From Cellulosimicrobium cellulans (GTDB lineage Bacteria; Actinomycetota; Actinomycetes; Actinomycetales; Cellulomonadaceae): DNA of 64,000 nt. Made by a program: the position numbers and the translations under genes. Every line of letters begins with the position of its first letter. The first letter of the stretch is position 1. Below, piece after piece: positions 49,971 to 58,591 of this stretch. Location of the stretch: the NCBI RefSeq assembly GCF_016907755.1, contig NZ_JAFBCN010000001.1, positions 62,001-126,000 of the forward strand, in the 5' to 3' direction. The notes beneath the pieces were generated by a model. It ran no database searches and was not told where the DNA came from. It saw only the letters and a list, made by a program, of their open reading frames with translations.

Positions 49971-51283
49971 AGGGCACCTGCCGGGACGACGGCGCGGAGC
50001 GGCTCGGGGAGCAGGTCGCCGTGCGCCGTGACGAGCTCGTCGCACAGGGCCCAGATCTGCTCGGGGGTGAGGGTCGAGGACGCGTTCGGGTCCATGAGGA
50101 CGGCCTGGCGCACGAGCCGAGGGTCGCCGGTGCGCGCCGCCTCGACGGTGAGCGCGCCGACGGAGACGTACGGCTGGTTGAGCGCCGCGCACTGGGCCGG
50201 GAGCGAGCCCATCGGCACGGGACGCAGGCCGTCGCCGTCGACCGCCGCCGGGACCTCGACGACCGCGCCCTGGGGCAGGTTGTCGATCAGCCCGTGGTTG
50301 GGGACGTTGACGTGCACCTCGCGCGGCGTCCCGGTGACGAGCGAGTGGATGATCTGGGGCGCGTACTCGCTCGCGCCGTCCTCGAGCGCGAGGTCCTCGC
50401 CGGCGGCGAGCGCACGCCGCGCCGCCTCGAACTCCGCGACGTTCTCCCGGCTGATGCCGACGTACTCGAGCGGCTGCAGGCGGTAGCGCTCGATCTGCTC
50501 GTCGGAGCGGAGGAACCACGGCAGGTACTCGGAGGAGTGCTCGCTCGTCTCCGTCGGGTAGTAGCCGAGGCGACGGAAGATCTCGACCCGGACGCGACGC
50601 TCGAGCCCGGGGTCGCGGCGGATCGTCTCGCGCAGCCGGGGGTACAGCGACTCGCCCTGGTGCTCCCACTCGAGCAGCCACGCCTGGTGGTTGACGCCCG
50701 CGGCCCGGTACCGCGTCTCCTCCACCGGGACGCCCACGAGCTCCGCGAGGTCGTGCGCCGTCCAGTAGACGGAGTGGCAGAGCCCGGCGACCTGGAGGTC
50801 GGGAGCGACGGTGGAGACCCACCACACGTTCATCGCCATCGGGTTCGTGTAGTTGAGCAGCCACGCCTCGGGGCACAGCTCGCGCATGTCGGTCGCGATG
50901 CCCTCCAGCACCGGGAACGTGCGCAGCGCGCGGAACACGCCACCGACGCCGGTCGTGTCGCCGATGGTCTGGCGCAGTCCGTGGCGCGCGGGGATCTCGA
51001 GGTCCTTCAGCGTCGCGTCGATGCCGCCGACCTGGATCATGTTGACGACGAAGTCGACCCCGTCGAGGGCCCGGCGACGGTCGGCGTACGCCTCGACGGT
51101 GGCCGACGCCCCGAGCTGGCGGCTCACCTGACGCGCGGTGCCCTCGGCGACGCGGAGCCGCTCGGGGTCGATGTCGTGCAGCACGAGGCGGGCGTCGGCG
51201 AGCTCCGGGTAGCGCAGGATGTCGGCGACGAGCTGGCGGGTGAAGACGACGCTCCCGGCGCCGACGAACGCGATGCTGACCAT
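49967..51283 (-). CDS. GH4 family alpha-galactosidase/6-phospho-glycosidase-like enzyme
   Basis: 438-residue NAD+- and Mn2+-dependent glycosidase. Rossmann motif IAFVGAGSVVFTRQLVADIL (about 4-23), NYTNPMAM (about 145-152), metal-binding Cys-His in GLCHSVYWTA (about 168-177) and GVNHQAWLLEW (about 198-208). CHSV is the MelA-type (unphosphorylated alpha-galactoside) signature rather than the CN-P form of phospho-glucosidases. GH4 uses oxidation at C3 and elimination, so C2-amino sugars are conceivable substrates. ATG 51283 has GAGGAT 7 nt upstream (leaderless). It is divergent from the DeoR gene across 144 nt. Confidence 0.86.
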   Translation of the reverse strand: MVSIAFVGAGSVVFTRQLVADILRYPELADARLVLHDIDPERLRVAEGTARQVSRQLGASATVEAYADRRRALDGVDFVVNMIQVGGIDATLKDLEIPARHGLRQTIGDTTGVGGVFRALRTFPVLEGIATDMRELCPEAWLLNYTNPMAMNVWWVSTVAPDLQVAGLCHSVYWTAHDLAELVGVPVEETRYRAAGVNHQAWLLEWEHQGESLYPRLRETIRRDPGLERRVRVEIFRRLGYYPTETSEHSSEYLPWFLRSDEQIERYRLQPLEYVGISRENVAEFEAARRALAAGEDLALEDGASEYAPQIIHSLVTGTPREVHVNVPNHGLIDNLPQGAVVEVPAAVDGDGLRPVPMGSLPAQCAALNQPYVSVGALTVEAARTGDPRLVRQAVLMDPNASSTLTPEQIWALCDELVTAHGDLLPEPLRAVVPAGAL

Positions 51284-51327
51284 GTCGACGATCCTCGGCG
51301 CCGTCGAGCGCACTGTGCAAGAATACG

Positions 51328-51343
51328 ATCAGATTTCGCTGAT
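51328..51343. promoter_or_regulatory. Inverted repeat in the GH4/DeoR intergenic region
   Basis: ATCAG-ATTTCG-CTGAT, a perfect 5-bp inverted repeat, next to the operator-like motif at 51347. It may be part of the same control region. Confidence 0.35.
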
Positions 51344-51346
51344 AAC

Positions 51347-51364
51347 ACTCACTTTGAATGAGCG
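51347..51364. promoter_or_regulatory. Operator-like motif, copy 1 (GH4/DeoR side)
   Basis: ACTCACTTTGAATGAGCG matches ACTCACTCTGGATGATCG at 58535-58552 at 15 of 18 positions. This copy lies between the divergent GH4 and DeoR genes. It is likely the binding site of the locus DeoR-type repressor. Confidence 0.6.
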
Positions 51365-51427
51365 ATTTGCCTCGTCCGGGCGCCGAGGGCCTCGGGCGTC
51401 CGCCCCACAACCGCCGGAAGGAAGCGC

Positions 51428-52285
51428 ATGTCCGTCGCACCCGACGCCGCGCCCCGCGCGATCTCCCACAAGCGCAGCGACCGCATGATGCGGGCGCTGA
51501 CGTACGTCAACGAGCACGGCACGGCACGCCTCACGGAGCTGGTCCACGAGCTCGGCGTGTCCTCGGCCACGATGCGGCGCGACCTCGCGGACATGGAGGA
51601 GCAGGGCCTCGTGCTCCGCACGCACGGCGGGGTGCGCGCCCTCGACCCCACGACGGAGGTCCCGGTGCTCCTGCGCGACTCCCGGTTCCGCGAGGCGAAG
51701 CTGCGCATCGCCCAGCACGCCGCCGGGCTGCTCCCGCCGGGGCGCTACTCCGTCGCGATCAGCGGCGGCACGACGGCGGCCGCCGTCGCGCGCGCCCTCG
51801 CGACGCGACCCGACCTCGCGATCGCCACGAACGCCCTGACGACGGCGACCGAGCTCGCCGCGCGCAGCAACCTGCAGGTCATCATGACCGGCGGGTTCGT
51901 CCGCTCGAGCTCGCTGGAGGCCGTCGGCGTGCTCGCCGAGCACACGTTCAACGCGATCAACGTCGGCACGGCGTTCCTGGGCACGGACGGCATCAGCGTG
52001 CGCGGCGGCGCGACGACGCACGACGAGACCGAGGCGCGCACCAACCACGCGATGGTCGCGCACGCCGAGCGCGTCGTCGTGGTCGCGGACGGGTCGAAGG
52101 TGGGGCGCGTGACGCTCGCCAAGATGGCGGACCTCGAGGAGATCGACGTGCTCGTGACGGACTCGTCCGCCGACCCGGAGGCCCTCGACGCAATCGCGGC
52201 GGCCGGTGTCGACGTCCAGGTCGTGCCCGACGACGGTCCGGTCACGGCCGTGCAGCCGGCCGAGGGGCCGACCACGCCGCTCTGA
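51428..52285 (+). CDS. DeoR-family transcriptional repressor
   Basis: 285 residues. N-terminal DeoR HTH at about 15-72 (RMMRALTYVNEHGTARLTEL; GVSSATMRRDLADMEEQGLV; RTHGGVRAL). C-terminal sugar-phosphate-sensing DeoRC domain at about 90-250 (YSVAISGGTTAAAVARALAT; LEAVGVLAEHTFNAINVGTA; VVVADGSKVGRVTLAKM). This family usually senses sugar phosphates such as tagatose-6-P or its bisphosphate. ATG 51428 has GGAAGGAAG upstream. It converges on the PfkB gene pair and diverges from GH4; the shared motif is its likely operator. Confidence 0.92.
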   Translation: MSVAPDAAPRAISHKRSDRMMRALTYVNEHGTARLTELVHELGVSSATMRRDLADMEEQGLVLRTHGGVRALDPTTEVPVLLRDSRFREAKLRIAQHAAGLLPPGRYSVAISGGTTAAAVARALATRPDLAIATNALTTATELAARSNLQVIMTGGFVRSSSLEAVGVLAEHTFNAINVGTAFLGTDGISVRGGATTHDETEARTNHAMVAHAERVVVVADGSKVGRVTLAKMADLEEIDVLVTDSSADPEALDAIAAAGVDVQVVPDDGPVTAVQPAEGPTTPL

Positions 52286-52298
52286 CCCCGCAGCGGGT

Positions 52299-53234
52299 CT
52301 ACGGCACCGGGAGCGCCACGGCCTCGACCTCGACCTCGCCGACGAGACGGCGGGCCAGGTCCGCGTCCAGGACGGCCGCACCGGGGACCTGGGCGTTGGC
52401 CGTGCCCGCGGCGGCACCGAGCGCCACCGCCGCGGCGAGGGAGGCCCCCGTGTCGAGCGCGACGAGCATCCCGCCCAGGAACGAGTCGCCGCTCCCCACC
52501 GGGAAGCGGCCGACGTGGCCCCCGAGCCGCACGCGCAGGACGCTCGTGCCGTCGCTCGCCCACGCCCCCTCCGCGCCGTCCGTGACGACCACGAGGCCGC
52601 CCGACCGGTCGCGGATCCCGGTGACGAGCGCTGGCCCCGGGGTGTCCTCGGGGACGCCCAGCAGCTCTGCCGCCTCGACCCGGTTCACCTTGACCAGGTC
52701 GGGCCCCTCCCCCACGGCACCCGCGAGCGCCGGACCGTGGCTGTCCACGGCGACGCGGGCACCCGCCGCCCGCAGCCGACCGACGACGGCGCCGACCACG
52801 CTCGGCGCGATGGTGCCGGGGAGGCCGCCGGACAGCAGCCACCACCCGCCGTGGTGCGCGGCGAGGTCGAGCGCGAGCCCGACGGCACGGTCGAGCGTGT
52901 CCGGACCCACCGGGACGGCACGCTCGTAGATCTCGGTGAGCGCACCGGTCTCTGCGGCCAGGACCGAGACGCACGTGCGCGTCGGGTGCTCTCCCGGCAC
53001 GACGCGCAGGTCTACGCCGTCGGCTCTCGCCCCCGCCGCGACGTCCTCGCCCGATCCCCCGGCGAGGACCGCGACGGCGGTCGTGCGGGCGCCGAGCGAC
53101 GCCGCGGCGCGGACCGCGTTGAGCGCCTTCCCCCCACCGACGCGACGGACCTCGCGCGGGCGCTGGATCCCCTCGAGCGCGTCGACGACGTACGTGACGT
53201 CGAGCGACGGGCTGAGGGCGAGCGCGGAGATCAT
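52299..53234 (-). CDS. PfkB-family kinase, LacC/FruK-like
   Basis: 311-residue ribokinase-fold kinase. The N-terminal pattern ALSPSLDVTYVVDAL and RRVGGGKALNAVRAAASLG (about 32-50) is that of 1-phosphofructokinase/tagatose-6-phosphate kinase. The C-terminal PfkB signature has the catalytic Asp in FPVGSGDSFLGGM (about 258-270). Expected substrate: a ketose phosphate such as tagatose-6-P, yielding the bisphosphate for the aldolase encoded nearby. ATG 53234 overlaps the preceding PfkB stop by 4 nt (ATGA). Last gene of the long minus-strand operon from 58408. Confidence 0.88.
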   Translation of the reverse strand: MISALALSPSLDVTYVVDALEGIQRPREVRRVGGGKALNAVRAAASLGARTTAVAVLAGGSGEDVAAGARADGVDLRVVPGEHPTRTCVSVLAAETGALTEIYERAVPVGPDTLDRAVGLALDLAAHHGGWWLLSGGLPGTIAPSVVGAVVGRLRAAGARVAVDSHGPALAGAVGEGPDLVKVNRVEAAELLGVPEDTPGPALVTGIRDRSGGLVVVTDGAEGAWASDGTSVLRVRLGGHVGRFPVGSGDSFLGGMLVALDTGASLAAAVALGAAAGTANAQVPGAAVLDADLARRLVGEVEVEAVALPVP

Positions 53235-54238
53235 GCGAGCGCGGCACGCAGCGCGGCCAGCGTGGCCTGCGCCCCGGTGCCCCCCGGGCCGCGCGTCGAC
53301 AACGAGCCGGCGCAGGCCGCCCAGCGCACGCGTTCGGTCTCGTCCTCGATCCCGTGCGCGAGGGCCGCGAGGTAGCCGGCGTCGAAGCTGTCTCCGGCGC
53401 CGGTCGTGTCGACCACGTCCACGGCGAGCCCCGGGGCACGCACGACGGCTCCGGCCGGTCCCACGGACCACCCGCCGCGCGCACCGTCCTTGACCACGAC
53501 GCGGGGGCCGCGCGCGGCGACCGCCCGGGCGAGCGCGGCGTCGGGATCGCCGGTGTGCGGCGCGTCCCGCACGCCCGCGCCGAACGCCGCCGCGACGGCG
53601 CGCAGCTCGTTGCGGTTCGGCAGCAGCACGTCCACGTGGGGCAGCAGGTCCGCGAGCCCGGTCCAGCGCTCGGCGGGATCCCAGTTCGTGTCGAGGCTCG
53701 TCGTCCACCCCCGCGCGCGTGCGGACGCGAGGACCGCGGGCAGGTCCGCGGCGAGACGCGGCTGGAGGAAGAACGACGCGACGTGCACGACGCCGGGCGG
53801 CCCGTGCCAGCCGTCGAGCACGGCGAGCGCGTGGGAGCCGGTGAGGGTCGGGATCGTGCCCGGGACCGTGAGGATCGCCCGGTCGTCGGGCGTGGAGAGG
53901 ATGACCGAGAGCCCTGTCGGCTCGTCGTGGGCGACGTCGACGGCGGAGACGTCCACCCCGGCGGCGCGCAGCGCGTCGAGCGTGAAGGTGCCGAACGTGT
54001 CCGCGCCGACGCGCGCGACGAGCGTCGTCGGCACCCCGAGGCGCGCGACGCCGGCCGCCGCGATGCTGGCCGAGCCGCCGAGGACGAGGTCGCCGGAGTC
54101 GGCGAGCTGCTCGGCCTGGCCGAAGCGCGGGACGACGTCGCCGCGCAGCACGAGGTCGACGTTCGCGTCGCCGACCACGACGACGGGTCGTGAAGCGGTC
54201 CGGTCGGGTCCGTCGGGCAGGGTGTGGGGCGTGGTCAT
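53231..54238 (-). CDS. PfkB-family sugar kinase (second, ribokinase-like)
   Basis: 335 residues. Ribokinase-type N-terminus: VVVVGDANVDLVLRGDVVP (about 19-37), LVLGGSASIAAAGVARLG (about 51-68). Signature 2 with the catalytic Asp: DVVDTTGAGDSFDAGYLAAL (about 275-294). It differs strongly from the downstream PfkB protein, so the two are not recent duplicates. In context it may phosphorylate an imported free sugar (galactosamine, or a fructosamine by analogy with FrlD). ATG 54238 overlaps the permease stop by 4 nt. Confidence 0.88.
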   Translation of the reverse strand: MTTPHTLPDGPDRTASRPVVVVGDANVDLVLRGDVVPRFGQAEQLADSGDLVLGGSASIAAAGVARLGVPTTLVARVGADTFGTFTLDALRAAGVDVSAVDVAHDEPTGLSVILSTPDDRAILTVPGTIPTLTGSHALAVLDGWHGPPGVVHVASFFLQPRLAADLPAVLASARARGWTTSLDTNWDPAERWTGLADLLPHVDVLLPNRNELRAVAAAFGAGVRDAPHTGDPDAALARAVAARGPRVVVKDGARGGWSVGPAGAVVRAPGLAVDVVDTTGAGDSFDAGYLAALAHGIEDETERVRWAACAGSLSTRGPGGTGAQATLAALRAALA

Positions 54239-55176
54239 CCCTTGACTCCGGTGAAGGTCATGGTGGCGATGAACTGGCGCTGGGCGAACAGGAAGAACAG
54301 CACCAGCGGCAGGGTCGCGACGACGTTGCTCGCCATGAGCAGCGACCAGTCGGTCCGGCGCGCGCCCTGGAAGTTCGTGATCCCGAGCTGGAGCGTGAAC
54401 GACGACGGGTCGTTGATCGCGATGAGCGGCCAGACGAGGTCGTTCCACGAGCCGAGCAGCGTGAAGATCGCGAGCGTCGCGAGCGCGGGCCGCGCGAGCG
54501 GGAGGATGATCCGCCAGAACGTCGCGAGCCGGGAGCACCCGTCGAGGACGGCCGCCTCCTCGAGCTCGGGCGGGAGCGACAGGAAGAACTGGCGCATGAG
54601 GAAGATCCCGAACGCCGACGCGAGCCACGGGACCATCGCGGCGGCGAGCGTGTCGATGATGCCGATGCGCGCGAAGAGGACGTACGTCGGGACCATGAGG
54701 AGCTGGGTCGGGATCATGATCGTCGCCATGATCGCGAGGAACCCGAACGTGCGGCCCGGGAACTTGAGGCGCGCGAACCCGTACCCGGCGAGCGAGCACA
54801 GCACGATGTGCGACGCGACGGCGACGACCGAGACGAGGACGGTGTTCGTCGTCCAGCGCAGCACGTCGGTCTCGGTGAAGAGCTTGACGTAGCCGTCGAG
54901 CGTGAGCTGCGAGGGCCAGAACCGCGGAGGGAACCGGTTGATCTCCGCCTCGGGCGTGAGCGACGTGAGGAACATCTGCACGAACGGCGTCGCGAACAGC
55001 GCGGCGACGGGGACGAGCAGCAGGTGCCACAGCCAGGCGCGTCGCCGCCGGCGCCGCGGTGCGGGGGTGGCGGTGGTGGTGGCGGGGAGCGGGCCGTCCG
55101 GGGCGCCGGGCGGCACCGCCTGCGGTCCGCCGGGCGCCGCGGCGTAGGCGGCAGGTCCGGGAACGGTCGTCGACAT
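54235..55176 (-). CDS. Carbohydrate ABC transporter permease 2 (CUT1, MalG-like)
   Basis: 313 residues with six hydrophobic helices after a 45-residue Pro/Ala/Arg-rich cytoplasmic tail. The EAA loop reads PPELEEAAVLDGCSRLATFW, then RIILPLARPALATL (about 200-233), the standard ATPase contact of MalG-type permeases. No ATPase gene is in the operon; actinobacterial CUT1 importers commonly share a general ATPase (MsiK type). ATG 55176 shares one base with the upstream permease stop (TGATG). Confidence 0.92.
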   Translation of the reverse strand: MSTTVPGPAAYAAAPGGPQAVPPGAPDGPLPATTTATPAPRRRRRRAWLWHLLLVPVAALFATPFVQMFLTSLTPEAEINRFPPRFWPSQLTLDGYVKLFTETDVLRWTTNTVLVSVVAVASHIVLCSLAGYGFARLKFPGRTFGFLAIMATIMIPTQLLMVPTYVLFARIGIIDTLAAAMVPWLASAFGIFLMRQFFLSLPPELEEAAVLDGCSRLATFWRIILPLARPALATLAIFTLLGSWNDLVWPLIAINDPSSFTLQLGITNFQGARRTDWSLLMASNVVATLPLVLFFLFAQRQFIATMTFTGVKG

Positions 55177-56096
55177 CAGAGTCCACCAACCTTCGTGCGG
55201 CGGGAGTAGAGCGTCACGGCGATGGTGATGAGCAGGGTCACGGCGAACAGCCCGTACGCCACGGCCGAGGCGTACCCGAACTCGAGCTCCTTGAACGCCG
55301 CCTTCCACAGGTAGTACACGATCGTCTCGGTCGACCCGAGCGGGCCGCCGCGCGTCGTGGTGTAGACGAGGTCGAAGAGCTGGATCGCCTGGATCGTCTG
55401 CCAGATGGCGACGAACACCGTGACCGGGGCGAGCTGGGGGAACGTCACGTGCCAGAACGACTGCCACCGGTTCGCGCCGTCCACACGGGCGGCCTCCGCG
55501 AGCTCGACCGGGATGTCCTGGAGCGCGGCGAGGTAGATGACGGTCGTGAACGCCGCCTGCCCCCACAACGACATGATCGTGATGACGACCATCGCCTGCG
55601 ACGGGTCCTCGAGCCAGCCCTGCTGCGGGAGGCCGAGGACGCGCAGCACGTTGTTCACGAACCCGAACTGCGGGTTGAACAGGTAGGTCGTGAGGATGCC
55701 GGTGGCCGCCGCGGAGACCACGAACGGCAGGAACACGAGGGTGCGGTAGACCCCGACCAGGACGAGCCGGCGGTTGAGCGCGACCGCGAGACCGAGCCCG
55801 AGGAAGAGCGACGCCGGGACGAACAGCGCGGTGTACAGGAGCGTGTGCCCCACCGCGGCGCCCAGCTCGGCGTCGGTCAGCATGCGCCGGTAGTTGTCCG
55901 CGCCCACCGGTTCCGGGGTGGAGAAGCCGTTCCAGTCCTGCAGCGACAGCAGGAACGCCCAGACCGCGGGGAAGATCGACAGACCGACGACGAGGAGCGT
56001 CGCCGGGGTGACGAAGCCCCACCCGGCGAGCGCCTCCCCCGTCCGGCGGCGCCGCGGGGGCCGCCGGACGGGGGTGGGCGCGATCGTCGTCGTCAC
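55176..56096 (-). CDS. Carbohydrate ABC transporter permease 1 (CUT1, MalF-like)
   Basis: 306 residues, six predicted helices, short Arg/Pro-rich cytoplasmic N-terminus. EAA loop: IPVELAEAARVDGANRWQSF, then WHVTFPQLAPVTVF (about 190-223). AFLLSLQDWNGFS and the LPFVVSAAATGILTTYLFNP segment are typical of the UgpA/MalF group. GTG 56096 overlaps the binding-protein stop by 4 nt (GTGA). Confidence 0.92.
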   Translation of the reverse strand: MTTTIAPTPVRRPPRRRRTGEALAGWGFVTPATLLVVGLSIFPAVWAFLLSLQDWNGFSTPEPVGADNYRRMLTDAELGAAVGHTLLYTALFVPASLFLGLGLAVALNRRLVLVGVYRTLVFLPFVVSAAATGILTTYLFNPQFGFVNNVLRVLGLPQQGWLEDPSQAMVVITIMSLWGQAAFTTVIYLAALQDIPVELAEAARVDGANRWQSFWHVTFPQLAPVTVFVAIWQTIQAIQLFDLVYTTTRGGPLGSTETIVYYLWKAAFKELEFGYASAVAYGLFAVTLLITIAVTLYSRRTKVGGL

Positions 56097-57436
56097 TGGT
56101 CCGCCAGCGCTTCGTCCGACCGGTCGGCGGCCCGCTCGAGCGCCTCGCGCGGTTCTCCCTTGCCCTGGAGGACCTCCGAGACCGCCGTGCCGACCGCCTC
56201 GGAGAGGTTCACGTACCCCGGCACGGTCGGGCGGGGGATCGTCGCGTTCTCGCTGTTCTGCGCCATGACGTCCAGGCCGGGCATCGCCGCGACCTGTGCC
56301 TGGAACTCCGGCGAGTCGATCTCGCTCTCGCGCAGCGGGAGGTTGCCGTAGACGACGTTCCAGCGCACGTCCTGCTCGGGGTCGGTCAGCCACCTCGTGA
56401 ACTCGTACGACCAGTGCTCACGGTTCGCGTCCTGGTGGTCGAAGAGGACCCAGAGGTCGGCGCCGGAGATCGTCGTGTGCTCGCCGCCGTAGGCCGGCAG
56501 GGGGACGACGCCGTACTGCGTGCCCGCGACCTGGAGGTCGTACAGCGTCCACGGCCCGGACGTGACCATGCCGATCTGGTCGCTCGCGAAGATCTGCGTG
56601 AACTTGGTGTCGGTCTGGTCGAGGTAGACCGACCCGTCCTCGACGGCCATGTCGCGCAGGAACGTCAGCGCGTCCACGCCGGCGTCGGAGTCGAACCTCG
56701 CGGTCGTGCCGGACTCGTCGAGGATCTCCCCGCCCCGCTGCCACAGGTGCGGCCAGAACTGCCACGTCGTCTCCTCGGAGCCGGAGACCCCGTAGGCGTA
56801 GCCGTACGTGCTCGTCGCGGGGTCCGTGAGCTCCTTCGCCGCGGCGCGGAAGTCGTCCCACGTCCAGTCCTCGGTCGGGTAGTCCACGCCGGCGGCGTCG
56901 AACACCGTCTTGTTGTACAGGAGGGAGAGGTTGTCGACGACGGCCGGGAAGCCGATCGTCGTCTCGCCGTCCGGCTGGGCGGTGGCGCGAGCGGCGCCGG
57001 AGAACTCGTCCCAGCCGACGTCGGGGTCGCTCACCTGGTCGGTGATGTCGAGCGTGCGCTCCGACTCGGCGAGCTCGCTCGCCCAGGAGCCGAACGCGTA
57101 GGAGATGTCCGGGTAGGTCCCGCCGGCGAACGAGGACGACAGCTTCTGCAGCAGGTCCTCCGTCGACGGCGCGCCCGACGACACCTCGATCGTCACGTTG
57201 GGGTGGAGCTCCTCGAACTCCTCGGCGAGGCCCGTGAGGATCGTCTGGGCCTGGTCGGCCTGGCCGGTCCACCACGTGAGCGTGACGTCGGCCTCGGGGT
57301 CGAGGGTCGTGGCGCCCTGCGTCCCGGACGAGCACGCGGCGAGCAGCAGCGCGCCGGAGACGACGGCCGCTCCGGCGGCTCCCCGGGCCACGGTGAGAGG
57401 ACGGTCGGGACGGCGGCGGGTGGGATGACGGAACAT
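56093..57436 (-). CDS. Sugar ABC transporter substrate-binding lipoprotein
   Basis: 447-residue family 1 extracellular binding protein. Signal peptide with lipobox LAAC at about residues 32-35. Core pattern VTLTWWTGQADQAQTILTGL (about 50-69), EEFEELHPNVTIEVSSG, GTYPDISYAFGSWASELAES and the C-terminal FTRWLTDPEQDVRWNVVYGN. It binds a sugar or oligosaccharide outside the cell for the two permeases encoded next. ATG 57436. It is about 84 nt downstream of the SIS gene, same strand. Confidence 0.92.
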   Translation of the reverse strand: MFRHPTRRRPDRPLTVARGAAGAAVVSGALLLAACSSGTQGATTLDPEADVTLTWWTGQADQAQTILTGLAEEFEELHPNVTIEVSSGAPSTEDLLQKLSSSFAGGTYPDISYAFGSWASELAESERTLDITDQVSDPDVGWDEFSGAARATAQPDGETTIGFPAVVDNLSLLYNKTVFDAAGVDYPTEDWTWDDFRAAAKELTDPATSTYGYAYGVSGSEETTWQFWPHLWQRGGEILDESGTTARFDSDAGVDALTFLRDMAVEDGSVYLDQTDTKFTQIFASDQIGMVTSGPWTLYDLQVAGTQYGVVPLPAYGGEHTTISGADLWVLFDHQDANREHWSYEFTRWLTDPEQDVRWNVVYGNLPLRESEIDSPEFQAQVAAMPGLDVMAQNSENATIPRPTVPGYVNLSEAVGTAVSEVLQGKGEPREALERAADRSDEALADQ

Positions 57437-57520
57437 TGTCGGCCTTGTCTCTTGGGCGGTCTCTTCGTCGAGTGTCCGGGTACTGCGTCCCCGTCGGTGA
57501 CGGGCTGTCGCGGGTCGTCC

Positions 57521-58408
57521 TCAGCCGAGGACGACGGAGCGGGTGAGGTGGCGCGGCGCGTCCGCGTCGAGGCCGCGGTCGGTGGCGAGGGCGACGGCGA
57601 GGCGCTGGCACTGCACGAGCTGGACGAGCGGGTCCCCCTCGAGGTGCACGACGGTCGCGCCGGTACGCCGCACGTCGTCGGCGAGCGCCGGGTCGTCCTC
57701 GCCCAGCAGGATCACGAGCGTCGCGTCGGTCGCGACGGCGACCGGCCCGTGCCGGTAGTCGAGCGCCGGGTACGACTCGGACCACGCCTGCGCCGCCTCG
57801 CGGATCTTCAGCGCCGCCTCCTGCGCGAGGCCGTAGGCCCACGAGCGGCCGAGGAACACGAAGTGCTCGAACGCGCCCGGTTCGACGGGCAGCGGCGCCG
57901 CGAGCGCCTGCTCGGCCTGCTCGACGAGGTCGGAGAGGTCCTCGCCGAACGCCTGGCGGGCGACGGCGAGCACGGTGGTCGGGAACCGCGTCTGGACGAC
58001 CGACTCCTCGTCTGCGAGGTCGAGCACGAGGACGTCGTCCGCCGCGAGGGCGACGGGCGTGCCCGCGACCCCGACGACCGCGGCGGTGCGCGTTCCCGCG
58101 GGGACGGCCGCGAGCGCCTCGAGGCACTCGCTCGTGGTCCCGGAGCGGCTGATGACGACCACGCGGTCGTAGGGACGCGTCGGGTGCCACTCCGACGCGT
58201 ACGCGGCGTCGGTCTCGCCGAGGCCCGCGTCCTCACGGAGGACCGCGATCGCCTCGGCGACGAACGCGCTCGTCCCGCACCCGAGCACGAGGACGCGCTC
58301 GCCGGGCGCGCCGAGCACGGAGCCGGTGGCGGGTCCGCCCGCGAGGGCCTTGGCCCACACGTCGGGCTGGCTGTGGATCTCTCGCTCGGTGACGGCGCTC
58401 GGGCTCAC
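57521..58408 (-). CDS. SIS-domain sugar-phosphate isomerase/deaminase (AgaS/FrlB/GlmS-like)
   Basis: 295 residues with two SIS domains. First at about 40-150 (VLVLGCGTSAFVAEAIAVLR; DRVVVISRSGTTSECLEAL), second at about 185-285 (HFVFLGRSWAYGLAQEAALK; IREAAQAW, then YPALDYRHGPVAV). The Glu/His pattern ESYPALDYRHGP is that of GlmS-isomerase-like enzymes acting on amino sugars: AgaS (galactosamine-6-P deaminase/isomerase) and FrlB (fructosamine-6-P deglycase). The start residues EREIHSQPDVW fit this group. GTG 58408 is the start. First gene of the operon, about 130-145 nt from the shared operator motif. Confidence 0.85.
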   Translation of the reverse strand: MSPSAVTEREIHSQPDVWAKALAGGPATGSVLGAPGERVLVLGCGTSAFVAEAIAVLREDAGLGETDAAYASEWHPTRPYDRVVVISRSGTTSECLEALAAVPAGTRTAAVVGVAGTPVALAADDVLVLDLADEESVVQTRFPTTVLAVARQAFGEDLSDLVEQAEQALAAPLPVEPGAFEHFVFLGRSWAYGLAQEAALKIREAAQAWSESYPALDYRHGPVAVATDATLVILLGEDDPALADDVRRTGATVVHLEGDPLVQLVQCQRLAVALATDRGLDADAPRHLTRSVVLG

Positions 58409-58534
58409 GTGCTTGTCCTGTCGTCGGCGGGGTCGTGACCCCGGGTCCAGCGGTGGTGGGTGCCGCGCGGCGCGGACCCGATGCCCAAGATCCTGCTCAT
58501 CGTCTGCGCGATAGTCACGCAGAGTGGCACATTC

Positions 58535-58552
58535 ACTCACTCTGGATGATCG
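58535..58552. promoter_or_regulatory. Operator-like motif, copy 2 (SIS/amidohydrolase side)
   Basis: ACTCACTCTGGATGATCG matches the motif at 51347. It sits between the divergent SIS operon and the amidohydrolase gene, over the expected -35 of the latter (-10 candidate TAACAT at 58560-58565). CAGAGTG (58520-58526) and CACTCTG (58538-58544) add an inverted repeat around it. Confidence 0.6.
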
Positions 58553-58591
58553 GTTCGCGTAACATCCGTGAAATCTGCGCGCGCGGGGCAG

